Origin: Odontocerum albicorne
Lineage: Eukaryota; Arthropoda; Insecta; Trichoptera; Odontoceridae
Reading direction: 5' to 3'
DNA: 64,000 bases
Assembly: GCA_949825065.1 (NCBI GenBank)
Contig: OX463849.1
Span: 2,728,001 to 2,792,000 of the forward strand
In this document: positions 42,783-51,737 of the stretch, piece by piece
How positions within the stretch are numbered: the stretch's first letter is position 1
How the letters are laid out: every line of letters starts with the position of its first letter
The notes under the pieces: generated by a model
Database searches by the model: none
Told to the model about the DNA's origin: nothing
The model's input: the letters and a program-made list of their open reading frames with translations, nothing else
Translations under genes and position numbers: made by a program

Positions 42783-42914
42783 TTACAGCGTCTACATAGA
42801 ATACCATTATATTTATGAACGCATGCTGTGAGTTTTAAAATTTCGTCATGATTACCAGCCCTCGGCAAATTAGGGCCCGTGGCCTACATGCTGCTCGTCA
42901 TTTATTATTTAATG

Positions 42915-43185
42915 TACATTTCACCCCATTTTCTTGTCGGATAGGCACATAGGGAACACTAGTATTTCCTGTGTCGACACACATCCTTCGCCTCTTTTAC
43001 ATCCATACACCTCCTCATACAACTCCTACGATTTATTATACATCTTGTATTTTCATCTTTCAAAATATAATTCACTTGATCTAACTATACTTTTCTTGGT
43101 CTTCCTCTACAACGCCTTCCACTCATATTTGTAATGTATATTTGTTTTGACAATTATAAACATTGTCTTTTTCATTTTCAAGTTT
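42915..43185 (-). pseudogene. RTE-D LINE 3' fragment
   Basis: Family tail at 42920-42950 (cattttcttgtcggataggc), then the minus strand encodes a CMRRCMDVKEAKDVC-like stretch and GRRCRGRPRKVxLDQVN-like sequence. 5' truncated. Confidence 0.65.
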
Positions 43186-43380
43186 CTTCAACGACGATAA
43201 ATAAATATATTTTTATATTTTTTATTTCGATTACAGATACAGCCTCTAGATTTATTCTGAATGGAGAATATCAAATCTAAATAGAGAATAAAAGTGAGAA
43301 TCATTTAAAATTTCAATCGGGTTAAGTTTATATGAAAGTAAGCTCTAATATTTTAATCCTCTATGACAGGACATCACAAA

Positions 43381-44767
43381 CTTTTTGAAGTGAAACTTCT
43401 ATAGGCGCGGTAGGGCAAATTGGCCTGAACGTCACTAAAAGTGAAACGGTGTATTATAATATTATTTTATTTTTATTAAATTATTATTTATTATTCTTAA
43501 ATATTTTACAATATTTATTAATAAATTATTATTAATTAATTTTATATTAATAATTATTTATTATCAATAATAATTAATATTATTTTAATATTATTAAGTG
43601 TATTATATTATTATTAAAATTATTGTTTATCATTAAAATTATTATTATTAAAAAATTTAAAAAATATATTTTTTAATATTAATATATTTAATAATTATTA
43701 ATTTTATTCAATATTAAATTGTTTAATATTTATTTTAATATTTATTTAATATATGGGAGTTCTATGTGATCCGAAAATGCCAGTAAAGATAAAAGGAAAA
43801 GTATACCAAACGATTGTTAAAGCCGCACTCCTCTATGGCTCCGAATGCTGGACGATGTATAACTCTTACTCTAGGCAACTAGAAACTGCTGAAATGCGCA
43901 TGCTAAGATGGTCAGGTGGTGTGTCCCTAAGATACAAAATAAAAAGCTCACGCATTCGTGGAAGCCTAGGTGTTACAGACATCAACAGCAAGATGGAGGA
44001 GAGGCTATTGAGATGGTATGGGCATGCTGGACGCAGAGAACCCGATCACATTGTGAACCAGGCAATCTCCATGGATCTTCCTCGAATAACAACCAGAGGA
44101 AGACCAAAGAATTCATGGGTGGTGCAAAAGGATAACCTGATGCAGAGGCACGACCTGGAGGACGTAGTCCGGGACAGAAGAGCATACAACCTGAGGACGA
44201 GGAGAGCTGACCCCAACAGTATTCGCAGACAGTGAGTTGGGATGGAGCCAGGGAGAAGATGGTATAATTTATATTTAATATATAATGTAATAATATATAT
44301 AATACTATATATAATATGTTATCATAATATAAATAATTATATTATTATTATGTTATATTTAAATATAATTTAATTAATTAATAATATAATAATATTATTA
44401 ATAATATATTAATAATAATATATTATTAATAATGTAATAATAAATAAATAATTAAATAATTATTTAAAAAATAATAATTACATAAAAAATGTTAAATATA
44501 AAAAAATATTAATTTAATATTATTAAGTGTATTATATTTTTATTAATTTTTAAAATTATTATTATTTATTATTAAAAATAAAAATAATATATATATTTTT
44601 TTTTAATTTAGAGAGATTTTTTACAATTAAATTCCACATAACCATTTCCTAATCTAAAAAAAAAATCGTTAACAAATGGACAAAAAGCATTGCATAAAAT
44701 CAACTTTTCCTAAGAGCTAAGAAGTTTCACTTCTACCCCGCGAGAGTCTCGCGCATCTGTTTTTTTT
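43381..44767. mobile_element. AT-cored repeat, copy 2, with nested LINE
   Basis: The left end ctttttgaagtgaaacttct and right end cgcatctgtttttttt match copy 1 (30748-31638). The core consists of AT runs (43450-43750 and 44265-44620) with an RTE-A LINE inserted between them at 43753-44262. Confidence 0.65.
43753..44262 (+). pseudogene. RTE-A LINE RT C-terminus, longest copy
   Basis: A 160-codon open frame (43753-44235) reads MGVLCDPKMPVKIKGKVYQT, IVKAALLYGSECWTMYNSYS, RQLETAEMRMLRWSGGVSLR, SRIRGSLGVTDINSKMEERL and ends RADPNSIRRQ stop. It is the RT thumb and C-terminal region, with the YGSECW and EMRMLRW motifs typical of insect LINEs. The 3' end ggagccagggagaaga is the same as in the three shorter copies. 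AT-rich flanks share ttatttaatatat-like sequence, but a clean target duplication cannot be read in such composition. It has no catalytic domain. The open frame suggests a young insertion. Confidence 0.85.
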
Positions 44768-45300
44768 GTATTGTACCATCTAATTAATGGAAAATACAAA
44801 GAGTGGCGTACCACCAGTACCCCTTACGGCCTCCTCCACCCCTTGCGCCTTTATAAGTAAATTTCCATAATATAGGTAAGTACCTATATCTACCCTTTTT
44901 ACGCACTGTGTAATAAACGTATATTAGAAGTTAAGAGAGTTTATGTGTACGCCTAAAATGAACGAATACATGTAAGAAAATATTACATCTTATCAATTCA
45001 ATACACATTATTTGCATAATTTAAGGGTGAAATCTAAAGTAGTAAATATAAGCGTAAACCCAGGTTAACGGTGCAACTTTTTGTGGTTCAATACATTTTA
45101 TTATTTTAACTGGGTAACCTTGGGTTATTTCGATAAATGTCGTTGTAAATTATGTTCAAATTTAATGAAATTTCAGTAGTTTGACGCTTGCTTGCTCGCA
45201 GATCACTAGACTAGGGTTCGCGTGCCACTAGTGGTATTCGTACCATAGGATCGAGGATCGCTGCTCTATGAATGAGGTCATATATCTGAAAAAAATCCTT
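44768..45300. other. Intergenic, nothing recognised
   Basis: No coding, RNA or terminal-repeat signal identified. Confidence 0.35.
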
Positions 45301-45304
45301 GTCC

Positions 45305-45845
45305 TGGTCTAATTTATCCCTCTTATGTCGCCGAAAATCATCAGCGTCTTTCCAGTCATAGACTTGCGCTTCGCTTAGACTGTTTATTGGCCAATTTATC
45401 GCTATTCTTTTTTACGTTGTCTTTTACTGTACATGCAGTGAAACTCTGGAACCAGTTACAAACAAATGTTAGACTCGCTCCGTCTTTGGTATGCTTTAAG
45501 AAGCGACAGAAAAAATACAAAATTCTAGTCAGTAATATAACGTGTTTCATTCCTGATTTTTCTTTTCCTTTCCTCTCCACCATCTCTTCCTTTTCATTTG
45601 ATTGGTGATATCTCACTTTATATGAAAAGGAATATTCGGATGCTTGTTCGTCTTTGTGGAGTTTATGGGCGTATGCTCACGTGTATATATGTTCGTGGAT
45701 TTCGTGGGGATGGATAGCCATTTGAATGTTTTTTTTTGGTGACTATGTAACTTGCTTCATTTATGTTTGTCTGGTTAGTTGGAAGAGATTACCACCTGGC
45801 AATAATCCCGCCAAATTGTATTTGCAATAAAGTTTTAAATAAAAT
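45305..45845 (+). pseudogene. LINE-E RT C-terminus with 3' UTR, copy 3
   Basis: The plus strand reads PLMSPKIISVFPVIDLRFA-like sequence near 45320, then the frame 45387-45608 with TVHAVKLWNQLQTNVRLAPS and LVCFKKRQKKYKILVS. The 3' UTR contains gtctggttagttggaagaga and tggcaataatcccgccaaat, then a caataaagttttaaataaa tail. More diverged than 23770-24555. Confidence 0.75.
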
Positions 45846-46079
45846 AAATAAATAATTATGATAATCCCGTCTACATGTGTTTCTACCTCCTATGCTAAGA
45901 CTATCTTCAAGCGGAATGATCCCGGTTTTTTGTACTAGAGCAGTGCTTAGGTCAGACTGATGTTGTCTTACTAAAGAACATCCACATTGGAAGTATGTGG
46001 TCTATTGACCTAACGTTAAATTGTTTAGATGTGAAACCTTTTGCATTCTTTGGTTATTTATTACTTGATTATTTTAGAT

Positions 46080-46370
46080 TATGGCATTGTGTAAAAAAAT
46101 AATTTAACCGTACCAAATCCGCGATCTAGTCTCAGCTTGAGTGCTGATACCACCGAAGGTCCCGTTGCTCTTTTAATGTTTTTAGCAGTCTTTGAAAATG
46201 TGGAGATTGTGAAACCTGAGCTGTTGCAGCGGTTTGGTAACGTCACTGGCAAGTTCTGACCGCACTTCTGACCTTGTGCGGGACACTGCACAAAGAGGAT
46301 ATGCAGAACATTTACACTGGTGATGGTTTGATTGTCTGTGCACTGAGTGGCACACATAAATTATCACGCT
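46080..46370 (-). pseudogene. Possible LINE ORF2 C-terminal fragment
   Basis: The minus-strand frame gives CATQCTDNQTITSVNVLHIL, FVQCPAQGQKC, ending in a basic/hydrophobic tail. The Cys-x2/3-Cys ... His-x-Leu ... Cys-Pro pattern resembles the terminal motif of some LINE ORF2 proteins. No second copy in the window; low certainty. Confidence 0.4.
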
Positions 46371-46390
46371 ATGCAACCTTGCACTTGGAA

Positions 46391-46535
46391 AAAAATGAGA
46401 ATATAAACGCAAATATTCCAAAAATGAGAATATAAACGCAAATATTCCAAAAATGAGAATATAAACGCAAATATTCCAAAAATGAGAATATAAACGCAAA
46501 TATTCCAAAAATGAGAATATAAACGCAAATATTCC
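46391..46535. repeat. Five tandem copies of a 29-bp unit
   Basis: The unit aaaaatgagaatataaacgc plus aaatattcc is repeated five times without differences. 29 is not a multiple of 3, so the apparent long minus-strand frames here (rich in FSFLEYLRLYSH-type peptides) are artefacts of the repeat being open in all three frames. Confidence 0.95.
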
Positions 46536-46925
46536 AAAAAGATCCGACCCACAAAATGCATATTTTTAGTTCATTCGATATATTGAATGAGAATATCTAG
46601 ATTTACATTTACAATAGTCCTCTCATGGTCGAGTATGATTGTCGGATTTGAAATTGAATTATTTTATTTTTTCAATCTTAATATATGATTTCTTAGAAAT
46701 AATTAACACCCACATACTACTTATAACTAGATAACAATTCTTACACTAATTATTTAGCAAGAACAAGTCCACTCGTTCAGGCTACTTGTATTCCATCACA
46801 TTCACTCAGACCTTGGTCGTCCCAGGTAATACTGTAGGGGGACTAGTCAGGCAACAGATAATGAAATTGAAAGCTGAGTAAGATTTTCCATGCTTTAGAA
46901 TGGGGATTTTTTTTATGTGTACATT
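46536..46925. other. Intergenic, nothing recognised
   Basis: No coding or repeat signal identified. Confidence 0.35.
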
Positions 46926-46929
46926 TTGT

Positions 46930-47070
46930 AATTGAATAAGTATTAATAGAAAGTCAGTATTGTAGGAGTTGTGTGAGAAGGTGAATGAAAGTAGAAGAGG
47001 CGAAGAACTTGTGTCTGCCTACCCCGACAGGGAAATGGCGTGATGGTATGCATTTATGTATAATACTAGT
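46930..47070 (+). repeat. RTE-D LINE 3' end, plus strand
   Basis: gtaggagttgtgtgagaagg, gtagaagaggcgaagaactt and tgcctaccccgacagggaaa are the RTE-D terminal sequence in sense orientation (VVREGE..VEEAKNLCLPTPTGKW when translated). Confidence 0.65.
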
Positions 47071-47279
47071 TTTCGACGTCGGGATTTTTTTCGCAAATAT
47101 TTATCAAGGTACGATAGAATATCCCGCGTGCTCGAGAATGATAATCTTGTGGATGGACGACTCATGTGCATATAGGGTTTTTTTATTATGTAAAAGCTGT
47201 TGCTCTTCAGCAAATAAATAGTCTTGACAAGTTAAACCTAAAATTCTTATGGCAAGGAGATCAAAGCCCCGAAATGAGC

Positions 47280-47380
47280 GGTAGGTTTACTTGGAGCCTT
47301 TCGCGCTCTTTTGTATTTTTTCGCCCAGTATTCTGGGGTATAAGGATACCTATGACTTCGGTCATATCTATTCTTAAAAA
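47280..47380 (+). repeat. SINE-B tail fragment
   Basis: ggggtataaggatacctatg and acttcggtcatatctattct match the inverse of 17658-17700, the SINE-B tail. The tRNA-like head is absent. Confidence 0.65.
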
Positions 47381-47529
47381 AAAACATGCCAGCATGCTCG
47401 TCTCACTTCAGGTGTGTCATCGGATCCAGTACAACGGTGTGGTCGGTGAGTTTGCTGGTGTGCATTGGATCACTTAAAAAAAAACAATCTCCACTGCACA
47501 GCTTCACTTTCCAACTAAATATACATTGT

Positions 47530-47745
47530 ATTGTACTACATTTTTGTTGTATTCAGTACAACCTGGCGGGCTTATTGCCACGTGTAAATATCTTCCAACC
47601 AACAGAAATATGTTAAAGTAGCCTTAAGTGAGAACCAGACTGGAATACTTTAAAAAAATATATGCGTTCCAGCGGGAATTGAACTTGCAGCCTCCGGATT
47701 TTGAAACAAGCGTCTTACCAACTAGGCCACATTATTTTGTCTAAT
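47530..47745 (-). mobile_element. SINE-A, near complete, minus strand
   Basis: On the minus strand: head with A box TGGCCTAGTTGGTAAGACGC (about 47745-47726) and B box GTTCAATTCCC (about 47689-47679), then the body CCAGTCTGGTTCTCACTTAA, and a tail TGTTGGTTGGAAGATATTTA, TGGCAATAAGCCCGCCAGG shared with LINE-E. Confidence 0.8.
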
Positions 47746-47767
47746 TTTAAGCGTCCTACCTTTACTA

Positions 47768-48344
47768 TACTTCAGAAAGTCTAGGATGAGTCGTGCGGCG
47801 TTTAAAACGTCATGTCACAAAGGGATGGGGTAAAAACGTTTTTTTTTTGCAAATCGAATAGTTTTTTTATAAATCGAACAATTATTTTTCTCTAAACTGA
47901 CGTTTTAATTCCTTAATTTCATTATACTGACTTTCTAATGTATTGTATGATTTGTATCTATTTTTAAATAGGCCAAGATCCACTATGAATTAATACTAAT
48001 TACGAACATTTAATTTTATGTATTAAAAAAAATCGAAAATTCAATTATCGAATACCCCATCCCTAGCCAATGCGAACTAACGTAGTGACTTTTGACAAAC
48101 GTCACCAAATATTATTTGATTTTTACAAACTGCCACATTTTGGCTCATTTGTAACAAGATGTATTAATTTGTCATTATAGTTAGTTTTTTGTAATGTATT
48201 TACTTAAATAACTTGCTATTTATTAGAATCGAGGCTTATATTAAAGTTTATAAAATAATTAAAATTACCGAACGTCGTTACGAGGTTGTATTGGGGGAAA
48301 TTTGTGATCTGTCACACGACTCATCCTACATTTTCTGACCTATA
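47768..48344. mobile_element. TA-flanked MITE (TACT family), copy 3
   Basis: Left end TACTTCAGAAAGTCTAGGAT; right end inverse agtcatcctacattttctga-like. The TA flank on the right is not certain. Interior collinear with the other copies (aaagggatggggtaaaaacg, accccatccct). Confidence 0.7.
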
Positions 48345-48869
48345 GCTCGGAGAAGATGCTCAATCCAGGCTAGTCTACCTGTTCTTATGCCACTTGAAAT
48401 AAATGGCTGTTGTATTCAGAAGATATTCAAGTTTATTTACTCTATTTAGATTCTATGTAGTCTACACAAATTATCAGATCAATAAAGCGTCCGATATTTT
48501 ACTGTTATTTGCGATGAGTGCGAATATCAATAAATACTTGTTTATGGAAACTGCACAGGAAAGCTATCATTAATTCAACGATGGAATAAAACCAGGCCAA
48601 TTATAACGATCAATTAACACAATACATATCGAGGAAAAGAGTGAAGTGCCGGCGTAGAGCGTGTAGCGGAAGATGTGTAAAAAATATGCGATCAGGTATC
48701 GATTAGAACCATAGGCGGCACCAGTCTGAACAATTTTAGAAGCTGTTGGTTTAAAAAGAATAGTGATTCTAAACATTTATACCATATGATTGCTAAACTT
48801 ATTCGAATGAGAATAGTCTATGGTTATTTTAATTTTTCTTTTCAAAACACATTAAGATCTCTGCTGTCT
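48345..48869. other. Intergenic, nothing recognised
   Basis: No coding or repeat signal identified. Confidence 0.35.
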
Positions 48870-49035
48870 TTTGGGTTTTCCGACCCATCAAATTTGATTC
48901 CCGTTGGCACCCAGATTTATATTTTTTTAAAGAATTTCCAATCTGGTTTTCACTTAAGGCATTATTATAATATTTCTGGTAGGTTGGAAGAAATTGCTAC
49001 ATGGCAATTCACCCGCTAGGTTGTAATGTGTATAA
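48870..49035 (+). mobile_element. SINE-A, 5'-truncated, plus strand
   Basis: gattcccgttggcacccaga (B-box side of the head), ccaatctggttttcacttaa, tctggtaggttggaagaaat and gcaattcacccgctaggttg follow the SINE-A order. The A box is not recognisable. Confidence 0.75.
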
Positions 49036-49079
49036 CTAAAGTGTCACCGAGAAAATCACATATTTTCTACGGATGCTGC

Positions 49080-49235
49080 CATTTTTTTGCATCTTGTATT
49101 GTATATTACACTTTCGTTATAGACAATACAAACTGTCGGACTAATTGCCATGTGGCGATCTCCTCCAACCAACCAGAAATATGTTAAAGAGGAACCCTTT
49201 ATTAAAAAAATCTGGGTTCCAGCGGTTTATCATTA
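49080..49235 (-). mobile_element. SINE-A body and tail, minus strand
   Basis: cggactaattgccatgtggc, ctccaaccaaccagaaatat and aatctgggttccagcggttt are the inverse of the SINE-A tail and body; the head is mostly missing. It lies tail to tail with 48870-49035. Confidence 0.75.
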
Positions 49236-49402
49236 ATTACCGAAATAAATTGAACAGACTAGATTCTCTATGAATATCAAAGTCAGTGTATTGGGATGAA
49301 CACTTGGTCAACACTTACGTTCCCAAGGTCTCGCCGCTGCTTGTCGAAGTCATCACCTGCCTTTCTCCACCCACAGCCTTCATTTCCCAGCTTTTATCGT
49401 TA

Positions 49403-50159
49403 AGGCGCAATTCGACTAAGGCAACACTGAACGACATGAGGCATGCGACATGTTTCCAAGTGTTACCTGTTCCTAGGTGTGCGACTATGTGCCACACATT
49501 TTAACAATGTCGCATGCGGATTTTGACTCCCCGAGTCGCATGCGCTTTGTCGTCAATACGTGTAGCATGCGTCTTGAACAATTCCATGGAGGCAACGTCA
49601 GTTTGGTACATTATGTCTTTAAAAACAATCGAGGCGGTAGCATATTTGGTAATAGTTTTGAATCGTACAAAAAAAAGGAAACCCACGGTGTTGGAGAAGA
49701 GAGTTATAGTATATGTTGGTAGTCAAGAAGCTCAGAATGATGAAAAGCTGAACGCAAATTCTTGATTTTTTTTTCACATCGATTACAGTGCAATCGTATT
49801 TACTCGCTAAACTGCTTCAGTTTATCAATTTTTATCCTGCTGTCTTTATAATAACTATTTTTATTATTCCATAACTCCGGTGAATTATGATAATCTTCAA
49901 TAAACAAGGTAGTTTTATCAATATTCCACTCCATGTCGCACGCTACAAGCCGCACCGATCCGCTGACTTTCGGATAACGGTGACATTGTTCGACACGCTG
50001 AAACATGTCGAAAGGTGACGCAAGCGTCCCGGCAACAACAATCAACATGTAGCATGCTACAAAGATACTTGTTTCTTGTCGCTTCGTGTTCCTCCGATTG
50101 AAAGACTATGTGTAGCATGCTACATGTTGCCTAAATATTACCTCAGTGGAATTGCGCCT
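49403..50159. mobile_element. TTA-flanked MITE rich in GCATGC motifs
   Basis: Ends AGGCGCAATTCGACTAAGGC and, inverted, AGGCGCAATTCCACTGAGGT match at 17 of 20. TTA lies on both sides (49400-49402, 50160-50162), as for Harbinger/PIF-type elements. Motifs such as gcatgcgacatg and the palindrome tgtagcatgctaca cluster within 200 bp of each end. No transposase encoded. Confidence 0.7.
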
Positions 50160-50162
50160 TTA

Positions 50163-51305
50163 GATGCGTCTAGTCTGTCGGCGCGAGCCCGGGCATAATT
50201 CAGTCTTGTTTTTATTCTCCTGATAAAGAGGTTTAAACCTTGAAACCGATAGGCTCATACTGTTATCTTAAGTGGAAAAAAAGTGTTTTATAAAAAAAAA
50301 ACTTAAGACAAAATTAAAATGGAAATATCAGTCTCCAGAAAATGCCAGAAAAAAAATCCCTTCTGAATCCAATACTATCTAAATTAAAAGTATCTACCAA
50401 ATCAGAGATGGAGTTATCCTATTGTTACTTTCTCGCGATTGATGAACCATAACGAGTATGTGTCGTTAGCAAAAACACGTTTGAATTGTAAATGGTTCCT
50501 TGTGTTTTTTGCAGGAGTGTGGATACAAATTTTAGCTACCAAATTGAGGATATCAAAATTTTTCTGAACAATCTTACACAGAAACGTCAAATTGGATATA
50601 ATGCTTATTTCCGAGAGTGAGAAAGCGGGTATAATTAAAAAAAATACGCATTCGGAATGCCGAGACGAAAACTAATGTCTCAGAAATTTATTCCGGATAC
50701 TTACAATATGTTATTGTACCGCACAGGGTACAAATAGACTGTAGCGTAGGCACGTTGGTTGCTGCGCCGCGCTCAGAGAATCGAGGTATCGAATTCCAAA
50801 GCGAAGGTCCAGAAGAAGAAGAAGGTAGCGGGGTGGAGAGATTCCTCTCAGGCAGGTCGAAGTAGCGGGTCTCAAGTAAAACACAGTAGAATAGGTTGTA
50901 CTGTGAATATATTTTTCGCTTTCCTTCCTTTAACGAGTTCTTTTTCTTTTACTAAAATTTTTAAACGTGCGCATTTAACTGCGTCATCGATCATTTGTCA
51001 GTGATTTGAGGGAATACCTTTTCCACTGTTGTGTCGTATGTATGGTTGTGTTATTTATATATGTATACTTATATTAAGTATTTGTGTGATAATCTCATTT
51101 TATTTTTTGCTCGATGAGCACTTGATTCCGATTCTGATTTCTCGCTTTGTTCTAAGTTTTAGCTGAGCTTTCTTTGCTCCTTATCATTACCTTTGTAGAT
51201 TAGTTTACTTTGTAGACTATTGAAGTGAATAAGAGTAAGAGTAGCCACCCTGTACCACCACCCTGTACCACCCTGCTAGACCTTTAAGGAGAATAATTAC
51301 ATATA
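50163..51305. other. Intergenic, nothing recognised
   Basis: No coding, RNA or repeat signature was found. The 50759-51004 frame has basic low-complexity composition without a recognisable domain. A short duplicated ccaccctgtacca occurs at about 51246-51275. Confidence 0.35.
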
Positions 51306-51737
51306 TTTATAAGATCAAGTGTAGGTGTAGAGTGTGGGGATGGGAAGGTATCGGCTGCGGCCTGTATGATTGGAGCTTCCCCGCATTTGCATATGTATTG
51401 AAGACATATTCGGTGAGAAAACCGCAGAAAACTCACCGAGGGAAGTCGAGCTTCAGAGTACCTCTGGGCTCTACCGTTCTGTGATATTAACACGTTCGGT
51501 TTGTTAGTGGAGTGTGAGTGTTGTAGTGTGTATAATGTAACTTGATGTCCAGGCGATGGTTCGCCCTTCTTGATTTTCTCCTTCAGCCGCGTACCGCCCA
51601 TCGGTCCTGGTGGCGCGTCGTGTCCCGTCCGCTCCTCTGGATCTGCAATGTTAAAACGCTGGGCAGTATCGAGTTGTCTGTGACTTTATACATTTAGCGG
51701 ATAAGATTATATACCAGTGCTAGTGCTAAAGGCCCCG

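Noticed and set aside
46364..46561. Long overlapping minus-strand frames with repeated FSFLEYLRLYSH-like peptides
   Set aside because: They are produced by a 29-bp tandem repeat that is open in every frame; no start context or homology.
50759..51004. Small basic open frame as a host gene
   Set aside because: Low complexity (Lys/Ser-rich then hydrophobic), no homologous copy, no splice or promoter context.
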